Shown here: positions 46,617-59,800 of the stretch, piece after piece | Layout: each line of letters starts with the position of its first letter | Position numbering within the stretch: position 1 is the stretch's first letter | NCBI RefSeq assembly: GCF_000189635.1 | Contig: NW_002476246.1 | Coordinates: 248,001 to 312,000 of the forward strand | Reading direction: 5' to 3' | Source: Tetrahymena thermophila SB210 | Taxonomy: Eukaryota; Ciliophora; Oligohymenophorea; Hymenostomatida; Tetrahymenidae | Length of the DNA: 64,000 nt | Position numbers and translations under genes: made by a program | Notes under the pieces: generated by a model | Told to the model about the DNA's origin: nothing | Database searches by the model: none | What the model saw: only the letters and a program-made list of their open reading frames with translations

Positions 46617-48231
46617 TCATAATTATAAATTAAAATGGCTAAATATTGTTGGTAAATTAATTTACTTTATTAATGAAACAATGCAATATTGTAAATTTTT
46701 AAGTCCTTTTAAAGATAACCCTAATAAAGCAAGACTTTTTTATTATATATAATTTAACTAGCCTAATCTAAATACAAATATTTATAGTTTATGCAAATTA
46801 GCAAAAGATTTAAATATAGACAATGCCCCTTTTTCCTAAATGTTATTATAACTAAAAATATTAAGATTCATGCTTTTATAAAATACTTACTGTCCGATGC
46901 TTAATTTAAGAGAGAGTAATTGTTATAATTCTTTAATGCCTTCACTTAATTTAATAGATCCAGCTTCTTACATGTTATTACTTTATCAATAAAAAAATAT
47001 ACATTTGTAAAAAATAATTATGGTTTAAAAAATAGCTTAACTTTTATAATAATAAACCTGTATTTAATTTTAAAATTGTAGTAATTACTTTTAAATATTT
47101 AGATCTAATGATTACAAATTTTACATGCTCTATAAACTCATCCCAATTTAAGATACACCCTCTTAACCTATATTATTTCTTAAAAAGAATTATTTAAATT
47201 CTAAATACCAAAATATACTTTCCTATATCTATGTATAAATCTATAAGATTTGAGCAACTCTTAAGACCCTAACCAATTGCTATCCCTCCTTAAGGTTCTA
47301 ACTCATTATCACTATAATAAATTATTTAATCAATATGTTTACCTAAATAAATTAAACTTTACCTTTCAATTATCAGTTTGATTTATTTTAGCTGATGGCA
47401 TTTTAGCAAACTTTTAGACAGAGACTATCCACCTTAAATAGATATTTTATTACCACTTAAAATAAAAAAATAGTTTAAAAGATAAATCTTGTAAATGTAA
47501 AATACTAATTAATAGTATATTCTAATTTTTCTAAATGTTTGCAGTTTTAAAATGATTCTCCAATATGCTTTCCTCCTTCACTTCCTAGTAAATTATTACT
47601 TTCAAAAATGTAAATTTATTATTCATGAAAAATAATACTTTACTCCATAATTTTTAAAACTAAATATCTTAAATTTGAACACTACAGAATAGAATGACTT
47701 AAATTTTTGCTACCTTCAACACCTAACTTATTATTACTTTTAATAAGAATATATTAAAATTTACTTATTAACTAGAAATTAAGTGTAAAAAAGTAAATTA
47801 ATTAGATTTTAGAGCTGAAAAAATAGCCAATAAACTTACAATCCAATAATGAATGATAACATAAATAGTTTATCCAATTTATGAAAGACTTTCTCCAAAA
47901 AGAGATACGATTAAGGATTTAGCTAAATGTTACTTTTATAAAATAATTTTTACTGGTTAATTTATATGAAAATTTATATGTACGTTTGTGTTTCTATTTA
48001 AAGCTTTTAGATAGTATCAATATCAGATATCAATGTAAATAATGAGCATTGGTGTTTATCTTCTTCATAATTAGTATTACTTGAAATGATTAAAATTATT
48101 AAAAATAAGTTAGATAAAATTAATTAATCGATTACCCCTCAGCTATCAGACTAATTTCAAATGTATTTTTATGAATATTTATATTATTCCTATATTTTTA
48201 TGCCTCAGTTATTTTAAGGTAAGATCCTCTT
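46617..48231 (-). CDS. Second LRR protein, one LRR per exon with short introns (5' end unresolved)
   Basis: Read on the minus strand, successive exons encode LRRs of the pattern N-x-L/I-x-x-x-G-G/A then an SCSNLIDLYIDIG-like core. Exons: 47984-48079, 47840-47932, 47644-47736, 47506-47598, 47363-47455, 47219-47311, 47089-47178, 46891-46980, and terminal 46617-46851 with TGA 46617-46619. Internal exons are 90-96 nt and all phase 2 to phase 2. Introns are 37-108 nt, begin GT (GTAAGT, GTAAAG, GTATTT, GTACAT) and end AG. An earlier exon probably ends at about 48138 (before GTAATCG) and extends to at least 48231, but no ATG is found. It has no signal peptide in the visible part. It shares its architecture with the LRR gene at 7347-14859, although the repeats are more diverged. 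Confidence 0.75.
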
Positions 48232-48860
48232 TTTAGTAAAATTATAGTGAAATAATTTTAATTTATTATGAAATTTATTACTCAAGTACTTTTATTTAGG
48301 TAGTTTTTTTTATTTTGGTAATTTTAAGGATTTATTCAGCTTATTTATCAGCTAACTCAAAGATATTTAAAGAATGTCTTTTTTTCTTCTAAATGCATCC
48401 CATTAAATTTTTTTTGCAATATTTTTTTAATTTGTAAACTGTTTTTTTTGGAAATCAATTTTATGATTTGTGTTCTTACTCCTTTAAATTTTTAAATTGA
48501 GTTATTTTTATCCTTTATGTATTTTTTTTTATGAAATTAATTTTTTGTTTATTCTTTAAAGTTCTTTTTTAAAAATTGAATATTTTTATCAATATTTTTA
48601 GACAATTATCTGCGCTATGGCAATTAAATTTTAATGTTATTTTTATGCAGAATAAATATGAGTATATATATTAAAAATTCATCATTTAAATGCAAATAAT
48701 TAAGTAATAAAATTATTCTTAAAATGAAGTAGAAAAAAAAGTATTTAAAAAATTCAAATATAATTTTTTTTTTTTTGGTAGAAGTTTTTTATTGAAAAAA
48801 TTAGACAACGCTATAAAAATTTAATACATTTTAAAATTTATAATTTCAATTTAATTTGAA
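48232..48860. other. Region upstream of LRR gene 2 and 3' of the cysteine protease
   Basis: About 630 bp, T-rich on the plus strand. The first exon of LRR gene 2 probably lies here but cannot be placed. The right end is the 3' flank of the protease gene. Confidence 0.3.
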
Positions 48861-49975
<1,115 letters not shown>

Positions 49976-50267
49976 TTGATTAACAAACAAATTTTCAAAT
50001 TATATTTTTATTAATTAATTAATTTAAAATAATAATAAGAATTTTAAAAAGTTAGATGATGATTTTATATAGCAATGAGAGGATCTGTGACAAGCAATCT
50101 CATTAGGGAGTAAATATTATTTTGTACTTTTATTAAAGAATTTATTATATTATAAAAGAATATATCTTTAACTTTAATCTTATTTTGTCCAGATCTAATT
50201 TCTGATGAGCACAATATATTTTCTGTACATAAAGGTTTTAATAATAAAAGCACCTATTTATTAAATA
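49976..50267. other. 5' flank of the cysteine protease
   Basis: About 290 bp that should contain the protease promoter. One minus-strand frame is open through it into the protease ATG, which I regard as chance. Confidence 0.4.
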
Positions 50268-50408
50268 TCAAATTCTTTTATAAAGGCTTTATTTACCAAT
50301 TTTCTTAAAATCAATCAATGAAAGAATTTCTATTTGGAATTTATACTTATTGCCATCTTTTGCTGCATAGAGCTGCCTACTACAATTTTCGCAATAAATT
50401 TAAATCAT
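50268..50408 (-). CDS. Possible small protein (46 aa), low confidence
   Basis: A frame from ATG 50408 to TGA 50268-50270 begins MIQIYCENCSRQLYAAKDG and ends in a basic tail. It has one C-x-x-C pair. An alternative reading splices at a GTAAAT site within its last codons and would leave a long open frame running to the protease ATG. I do not recognise it. A real small gene and a chance frame are both possible. Confidence 0.22.
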
Positions 50409-52424
50409 TTTATTTTAAATCAACAAAATTAATAAATTCAAAATATATATTTTCAAATGAATGATCAAAAATCACAAACAGAGAGATTTGCCAAAAAAAA
50501 TTAATTTGTATGATAAAACTAAATTTACTTATCAAAGTTAAGCACAAAAATTTTCAATCTAATAATAACGATAATAAGGTTCTATGTTAACATTAGCTTT
50601 AGTTACAGAAATAAAATAGAGATTTTGAACAGTAAATAAAGATTTTTCTCAATTTACATTAAATAGAAAAAATAATTTTTTAGATAAAATATATGATGAA
50701 TTTTAATAATTTTAAACGATATTTATTAAGACCTATTATTTAAAAATATTTAAAAAAAATAAAAGAAAAAAAATTACATTTTTTAAAAAGCGCAAAGTAA
50801 ATAATCTTTGTTAGAAGAATTATTAAACCAATTATTATAATTAAACAAGTATTTCAAAAACACTTGAAAATAAATAAAGTTTTTGATAATGTTTAGTATT
50901 GAAGATAAGAATTTATTTCTTTTTAGTAAAACTTTTTATTGTTTATTAAAATTGTGATTAAAAACTTCTTAAAACTATGCCTTTCATTAAATAATAAAAT
51001 AATTATTTTCATTTATTTTTTTAAAATTCTATTTAACAAATAAATAATAATTTTTTTTTTTAAATAAATAATAAATTTTTATTTAATATTTATTTTTAAA
51101 ATTTAAAAATTAAATTAGCCTTGTATTTATTTTTTTTAAATAATACAATTTTTTTATTTATGATTTATTATTTTAAAAAAATTAAATAGAATTATTTAAT
51201 TTCACATTTATTTATTTTTATTATAAATAATAATAAAAAAAGTATTTAATTAAAAAATTAAGTGAGACAGTAGTTAAAAATAAAATCAATTACTGTTTTA
51301 AAAAATTTTAGTGTTTTTTTCCAAAATTAAACTTTCAGTTAAGGTTAAAGAAAGTAGAATAAATGAGTTAGTAATTACTAAGCTATTACAAAATTAATTT
51401 TACTTAGATTATTTTTGAAATCATTAATGCTTACAATTCTATTTTTCACAAATAAAAATTTTATAGTATTTTTATCATATTTATTTTAGGTAAAAGTTTA
51501 TTAATAATAAAAGAAATATTTTTAATTCATTTTATTTAAGAAAAATTAAGTACATTATAGAATTAAAATATTTATTTAGATCATAATTATTTGCATTTTT
51601 TATAGATTTAGAAAAGTAATAACAGTTTATATTTATTTTTATAAGCCAGTAAATTTTTAATTATTAGTTTTTTTTTATATTATTTACATAAAATAGGATT
51701 AGTGAGATATTATAAAAAAGTTTATAAATATGCTATAATTAATTTTCTGATTTTTGTTTTCTTTTGTAAAATAAATTGTTTTTTTATTATTTATGAATTC
51801 CATAGGTAAAGCAATGTTATTTTTTTGTGCTTAAAATAATTTTGAAATACATTGATTAAAAATTAAATGTAAACAGGTTTTACAATAAACTGAATGAAAA
51901 TTGTAAATAAATATTTGAATTTAAATTAATGGTAAATAAAAATTCTTTTACATTGATTTGTATTGTAAATTAAAATTTAGGCTATTTTTAAACTATCTTA
52001 GCTTCATTACAAACATAAAATTTTGATATAGTGCAAAACTTAGACAGTAACTTAAATTATTAGTGATTGTGAAGTTAATTTCTAAATATTTTTTTTCCTT
52101 CTAAATACTTTAATTAACATCACTATTTATATATATTAATAATAATGCTTTTTTCATTTTAAAAGTTTCTATTTTTCTGTTTGTTTATCTTTATACAAAT
52201 TAATAATAAATTATAACATTAAAAAATTTATTTGTATTTTGCATGCCTATTGCTATTTTTAGCTTAAAAATAAGCATACGATTTTTTATATGATTTTATA
52301 CAGTAATTAAAATACACAGTTTTTTACTAAATGTATATTTGTTTACTTAAAGAGATTTTAGATTATTCTTAATAATTAAATATTAAAAAAAGAATTAACA
52401 ATCACTAAATATTAAAGCATAAAA
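50409..52424. other. Long AT-rich intergenic region
   Basis: About 2 kb, with a very AT-rich core (51000-51300) of alternating A and T runs. I see no open frame with protein-like composition, tRNA or recognised repeat. The right end should hold the promoter of the membrane-protein gene. Confidence 0.5.
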
Positions 52425-54702
52425 ATGCAGTTTTTCAAACAAGATCACATTAATATCTACTTAGCTAAATTCAAAAGCCCGAAGCTAGAAAGATAGTTTC
52501 ATAGTAGCCTAGAGCCAAAAGTAGTTCAATTAGATATACTTATCTTAACGTTAGAATATATTAATTTAATATTATTTTTTATAACTATGTAGAGAAAGAT
52601 ACCTATTTATTTAGTTGTTTTGGCAGAGATTATATGGGCTTCTATGAGATTAATGTTAGGCATAGATCAATAAAATGAACTTTAGACGCTTATTGCATGC
52701 TCAGCTTTCATGGTTATTTTCAGATTTATCCCCTCACGCTTCTAATAATATCTATTAATTATGGGTTAGATATACTCTACTTTTAATGTTTAGACCTACT
52801 TGCAAGATTATAACAAAGTGAATTCTACTAATTTAAGTACTTTCTAAATCAATTTTCAAAATGGAATGGTAAATACTATTTATTATGCTAACATTTCACA
52901 TAAAGTATTTTATATTTTTTTAAATATTCAATTAGATGCAAGTGATTTATTACACCCTTGAGTCCCAAAATTTTCCCCTAGAAGTAGTCAGTATGTGTGT
53001 AAACTTTGGTATAATTATATACTACATGACTATGCCAATTGAATATTTGGAAGTTTATATAATGTCCTTTATTATAATCATAACATACAAGCATTACCAT
53101 AACATGAATTCAAGAAGATTGTTCCTAACCCTCAAAAATTTTTAATAGTTGGAGAAAATCAATGATGTTGTTTAATCCAACATTCTAATCATTTAATAGT
53201 TTAACTCCCGCACGTACGAAATGCATTTGATTGGTAATAATTAATTTACTCAAAATATTTATTAATTTAATGAATGAAAGAATCAATGAATGATAATTTT
53301 TTAATTAATTTATAAATACCAAATATTTATTTATTTAATGAATGAATTAATGATAGTAATTTAATTGACTTTTTTAAATATCTAATTGACGTTTAATGGA
53401 TGAAAAATTAATCATACTTAATGGTATTATAAATAAATAGATTGTAATGAAAAAGCTAAGAAATTAAATATTCAGAAAAATCAAGAAGCTTATACCTCTT
53501 ATCTGTAATCCCTTAAAATAGTGGAGAATGCATAGTTATCGCAAACTCTCCTAGTCAATAAGGGACACAATACAAAGTTAGAGTCTTTAAAAGATGTACT
53601 ATTAATAAGACATTCATAAGTATATAACGAAATGATGTAAAAAAAGCAAGAATAAATGATATAGCAAAAGTAGAAAAACAAAAAACAATAAAAATAGCTT
53701 GATGACTCTGATTAATTATAAATATTAAAAGGTGATCTAAAAGTAAATTGGATTGATCCGACAACAAAAAAGACTATTAAATATAATGTAAAGTTAGTAC
53801 CAATATTTATTAATGAGCCTCTTATTGTAATATTTCTAGAAGATATTACTATCTATTCTTAATTTATGAATTTGAGGACCCTTAAAAATAACGAGTCCCA
53901 ACTATTTTAATCCTTCGCTTCGTTTTTAGATGATAAATTAACTTAAATTATGTAAATGGGTCAAATATCTGTCAAAGAAATACAAAGATAATTAATTTCT
54001 ATTAAACAAGTCTTGAAATTCTTAAAAAAATTTGAGCTAACCCAATCATTTTTAGAGGAGTTTTCTATTCAATAAGTTATCAAATAAATTTAAATACTTT
54101 ACGAAGATTTTACACATATTTAATATGTAAACAATTTGAAAAGTGAGATTATAAAGTCTAATAAATCAGCTTTATTTAGTATTATTTTAGGCATTGTCAG
54201 CTCATTTAAGCCCACTGAAATAAAATAGATAATTATTAAGCCCAGCGAAACTAAATTTTCCTCTGCTATAAAATTAGAAGTGGTTATAAATAATTAGAAA
54301 AATAATAATACTTAGTATAGAGATTTCCTTAATTAATATAATCTTTTATAATATCCTTCTCTCTATGAAGCTTATACATCTTATTTTAATAAGTTGTTAA
54401 AAAAGATATGTTTGAACAGCTATTACACTTGCGAAATAGACGAAGAAAACTAAACAGCTGTTTTTTCAGTTGAAATTATCTAGGATCTTTCATTAGTCAT
54501 TACCACTCATTGCATATAAATATCATAGTCGCTTATTAAATTGCAACCTTCCCCTATTGAGAGCCACTATTGCTCTCCAGATTAAACACTTGAATCAGAA
54601 TAATTTAGTAAAGTTAGCATCACTTCTATTTAATAAGTGTATTCTTCAGCAGCTCCTTAAAATTTTAAGCTGAAAACCGAATAATAGATTTAATTAAGTT
54701 GA
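52425..54702 (+). CDS. Multi-pass membrane protein resembling a degenerate sensor histidine kinase (3 exons, 667 aa)
   Basis: Exons are 52425-52868, 52936-53233 and 53441-54702, giving 668 codons including TGA at 54700. Residues ~33-220 contain about six hydrophobic spans, for example ILILTLEYINLILFFITM and YLVVLAEIIWASM. A PAS-like segment follows, ending in VIFLEDITIYSQFMNLRTL, the position where sensor kinases have a DiTe-type motif. The next helix (SFASFLDDKLTQIMQM) occupies the dimerisation/H-box position but has no SHELRTPL and no phospho-acceptor His. A later stretch (SIILGIVSSFKPTEIKQIII) sits where an N-box would be and lacks its Asn. It looks like a membrane sensor that kept the layout of a hybrid histidine kinase but lost catalysis. 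The kinase relationship is inferred from layout; another family is possible. Confidence 0.6.
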
Positions 54703-56870
54703 AACTCAATTAATTTACTATAATACAAAAGTGATACTAGATTTGAGTTGAAACCATAGAAAATAAATCTATGGTCAATATGCGAATAAGATTAAAGAAA
54801 TATTAAAAACCACAAATTAATTGTATATTTTTTGGGTATTTTTAAATTTAATATCAATATCCAAAAAATTTTTATTCTACCTTCTTTGATATATTTTGTT
54901 GATTATAAATCTAATAACAAAAATATTTGAGGTAAGTAAGAAGGAGAGATTAAACCTAAAATAATAAATAGTTAAAAAAAATTTAATTAAATATTAATGT
55001 GATCTGTAATAATAAACTAATAAAAAAGCCTAATTGATAATTTATACAAAAATAATTTATCTTAAAAATTGCTTTTAATTTAAAAATTTACTCAAAATTT
55101 AACAAGTCAATTAATTACTAAATTAGTTTTATTAATATTATATCCCTATTACTAACAAGCAATTTATATTTAAATATTGCATAAAATCATATTTATTTTA
55201 CTGTTTATAAAATGCTCAATATTAAATAAAGCTTTAAAAATATACTCTTTAACTGCTAATTAATGAAATTAACTATTACAAAATAAGGTTATTAATTTAA
55301 TATTTAAAAGGAAGATAAAAAATATATTTTATAAATAATTTATCATTTCATATAATCATTAGAAATAAAAAAAACTATCAAAATGAAAATAAACTTTTAT
55401 TTAAATTTTTAATTAAATTAACATTTTTGATTATTTTTTTAATTATAGAAATTTAGAAATTAAATTAAAATATTAATCTAGTAAATCAAAATAATAAAAT
55501 TAATTAATAAATCAAATTTTTTGTTATGACTAATGACTACCTTAATAAGAATATTTTGGAAAACAAACATAAATGTTATTAGTTTAATTTTAAAATAAGT
55601 AATTCTTTAGAAGTAAGCAATTTCAAAAACAATATCAGATTTTCTTATAATTTTTTTATTATTCAAAATTTTAAAATAATTAATATAATAAGTAAAATAT
55701 TATTTATTAACAATAAACATTTAAATGGTTAAATATTGTTTTACTGAAATAATTTATATTAAATTTTATAGCACTCAAAATTAAAACTAAAGGATATTCT
55801 GAAGAGCTAAATTATAAATTATTAACTAGATATAGAAAAATTAATTAATTTAAATGATAGATCTTTACTCTTAATTAATAATAATAAGAGTAATATTTTT
55901 TATTATATAAAATATACCAAGATATAAGATATGCTTTTAGTTCTAAATATTTGACATTTTTTTAAAAATTAAAAAAATCCTTTCATCCCTCAATTTTTTA
56001 TTTTAAAACAATTTATTCAAAATTTTTTTATTAATTTATTCAATTATTTGTACTATTTAAAAATAATTAATTTAGAAATCTATATTGTAAAATATTTTAA
56101 TCATTTATTTTGATTATATTATTGGTAGCAAGCATATTTTAAATCACTGATTCTCTATAAATACATACTTTTTAAAAATTATAACAAATTAACTCAAAAA
56201 AAAATACAAATTTTATTTCTTTTTTCTTTTGTATTCTTTTTTCTTTTAAAATATATAAATGATAAATAAAAAAAATATTTTTGAAAAGCAAAAAGAAATT
56301 AAAAATTACATATTACTTAAAATAAATAATTTATTTAAAATTTCTATTTATAGTAGTAAAAATTATATGCAAAAAAAATTCTATATAACTAAATTTAATA
56401 AATTTAAATTTATTTACTGGATCAAGAAAAATTAAATAATAAATAAATGATAGAATCAAATACTTTTAACATAATTAATATATGGTTAAAGGTAATCTTT
56501 TTTAATAAAACTAGACTAGTTACGACATGTATGTTAGTACTAGTTATTTAATATCCTCTTTTTTATGAATGTTAGTTAAGCATCGAGTATATTTTTGCTA
56601 TTGTTATAAGCTTGAATAAAGTATATTTTATATTTTTAGATCTTAACTATAACAAATTATTTGATTTTTTTAATAAAATTTTGCAAAATTAACAAAAAGC
56701 AAGCAAAAAACAAGAAAGCAAAAATCATTTAAAATTTCTACTGACTCTATTTAAAAACAATATTTAAGCATGAATGTCTTTATTTTAATTTTACATCTGA
56801 CACAACTAACTTAAAGTAGTATTTTAGTTAATTTTTAGTTAATTTACATTTATGTTTAAATTTATTTTAG
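54703..56870. other. AT-rich intergenic region; first exon of the large Cys-rich gene not placed
   Basis: About 2.2 kb. The right part must hold the start of the gene that follows. Candidates are a hydrophobic frame from ATG 56531 (MLVLVIQYPLFYEC) and an overlapping MNVSQASSIFLLLLQA frame near 56566, but neither gives a clean splice in the right phase to the exon at 56871. Confidence 0.35.
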
Positions 56871-59800
56871 ATCTTTTCGCAAGCAGTAAATATGCTGTTG
56901 ATTCCAAAGAATCAGATATTAATACTCATTCATTTGTTTTTGAGGTAGACCTAGAGATAATAGAAAATAAGCTGCAGTAATGTAACCTTTATTGTTTTAT
57001 TACTCTGCAATTCTAAAATCCTATCCAAGACCATTTCTTAATGTAAAATGACTTATTTGTTGACTATTTCATCCATTTAAAATTTAAAAATTATAAGTAG
57101 AAATAACATCGATTTCAAGATTATGCTTTTAGATTAAAATAGCTAAGTCTTAGAATAATACAATAATGTGAATGAGCTTACGAGTAAGTAGGTCGATATA
57201 CACATTCCATTGAAATAAAAGATGGATAAATTGTTTTTAAAATTAAAATACATTGATAATGGTATTAATTAGTAGCAGATCTCATTAATTTAAGATACAT
57301 TTTAAACTGTTTATGCAAGAATGTATGATTTTATTTTTACTTGAATATCATTAATAGAATGATAAATTAGTATTTAACTGTACTATTATTAATTAAAATT
57401 AATAGTGAAAATACAAAAAAAGAAGAGTTCTACTTATAGCGTCATAGATAACTGATTCTAACTTGTCCTAAAGGATAGTTTGAAAATAATGGATTTTGTA
57501 TAGAATGCTCAAGTTGTAGTATTTGTAATTCCCTATCAACTTATAGTGCATAAAGAGAATGCTTTCTTTGTCTATCATTACCTCCATACGGTTTAACATA
57601 AAGATTAGATGGATCCTGCTAAAAAGATTGCCCACCTGGATTGAGCTATAATGTTTGGGATCTATAATGCACAATTGGCTGTGATTAGTCATAATGTGTT
57701 TGCAAAGACTCCAAATGCGTTTCATGCTTGAACAATTCGTATATGATATATCCAGATTTTAATACTTGCTATTTATGCTAAAATGGATCTACTTAAATTG
57801 GAAACTTATGCTTTAAATGCAATCTTAACTAATTTATTGATCTTCCAAATAAAAAATGTAGTAGTTGTGATATTTATGGTCCTTGCGAAAAATGTGATTA
57901 AAATTAATGTCTAAAATGCTCTCCCTCAGCTTGCTTTGATGGATTTGATTAAAAGAAATGCATTTATCCTTCAAATGAAATATTAAAAATTGGAGATTTC
58001 TGCTTTAAAAAATCTTCGTCTTGTAAATCCTACTCATAATAATCTTTGAGGGAAGATAAGAAATAAATTGTTTGTGACTAATGCGTCAATTCCAAATATA
58101 TTAAATATTACGATGGATCATGCTAGGAAACCTGTAAAGAATGGCATGAAGTTTTCGATGGTGTTTGTATGCAATGCAATTATGATTGTGTTAAATGCCC
58201 TAAGATATATGAATGTAATAGATGTGAAAAAGATAGGTTTGTAGTTGAAGATATTTCTGCCTGCGCTAAAGAATCAGAATGTTTAGAAATGCCAGGACAT
58301 TTCATAAACAAAATCAGTAAAACTTGTGATGTATGTAAAATAGATAAAGGTTACTATTACTCTGATGGATAATGTAAGAAATGTCACTCCTCATGTAAGA
58401 CTTGCTCAGGAGGCTAATATAATTAATGCTTGACATGCTTTGAAGGTTCAACTTTGCTTGATGATAAAACTTGTTTTACTTGTACAATAAATGATGGAAA
58501 ATATATAGATGACTCTAAAAATTGCAAATAATGTCATTATTCTTGTAAGACTTGTAATGGGGGATCAGAGTTAAACTGTCTAACTTGCAAAGGAAATCTT
58601 ATTCTTGACAATTAATCAAAAAGATGTGTTTGTAATTTAAGTAATTGTATTGAATGTTCGCTAGATGGTTTTAGCTGCCTCAAATGCAAGGAAGGTTATG
58701 TTGGAAGAGATTGCAGTGAGTGCAATATTGCTTAAGGCAAATACATATTTAATAATATTTGTAAATCTTGTGACAGTTCATGTTAAACATGTTCAGGACC
58801 TCTAAAAACAGATTGCATTGATTGCAAAATTTAAGCTTTTAAAGTAGACCCTATAAATAAATTATGCTAATGTACTATTGAAAATTGCTAAACATGTGAT
58901 TTAGATGGAATTGAATGCATAAAATGTATAGATGGATACACACTTAAAGATAAAAAATGCACTTTTTGTGACATATAAAATGGATATTTCATTAGTCCTG
59001 AAAATATTTGTTAAGAATGCCATTCTAGTTGCATGAAATGCAATGGACCTTATGAAAATAATTGTGAGTAATGCAAATAAAGTGGTTTTATATTGGATTC
59101 GATGAGTAAAAAATGTATTTGTAAGTTCAAAAATTGTTTAGAATGTTCGATTGATGGACTTCATTGCTAAAAGTGTATCGAGAATTATACGATTAGGAAT
59201 AATGAATGTATTTATTGTGATTTATATAATGGATACTATTTAGAAAATGGGGTTTGTAAGAAATGTGATGAATCTTGTAGTAGTTGTACAGGCCCAACTA
59301 AATATGATTGCATAAGATGTGCTTGGGGTAATTACATTTTAGATCCAAAGACAAGCTTGTGTATTTGTGGAATTCAAAATTGTAAAACTTGCTCAGTTAT
59401 GTCTTGTGCTGAGTGCATAGAAGACTTCGTTTTAATTGATAATAAATGTGTATTTTGTGATTTATCATAATCAAAATTTATTTTAAATAATAATTGCTAT
59501 TAATGCCATGAAAGTTGTAAAACTTGCCATGGCCCGACTGAGAGGGATTGTGATACTTGCTTAATACCACTTTTTGAAAGAGACCCAAATAACAATAATA
59601 TATGCTCATGCACAATAAAAAATTGTAAATCTTGTAATAGCGATGGAAGTAAATGCTTAGAATGCTAAGAATTTTATGTAAATTAGTAGAATTTCTGCTA
59701 ATATTGTGATGAAAAAAAAGGTTATTAATTTAATAAAATCTCTAACTAATGTGAGAAATGTCATGAAAGTTGTAAAACTTGTTTTGGCACATAAAAAACA

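Noticed and set aside
46444-47253. A 270-codon plus-strand frame free of TGA (ATG at 46681)
   Set aside because: It is antisense to eight well-formed LRR exons on the minus strand. Its protein has no recognisable features, and the long frame follows from the opposite-strand coding sequence.
53499-53767. Minus-strand frames over the third exon of the membrane-sensor gene
   Set aside because: They overlap the long plus-strand coding exon, whose frame and codon pattern are much better.
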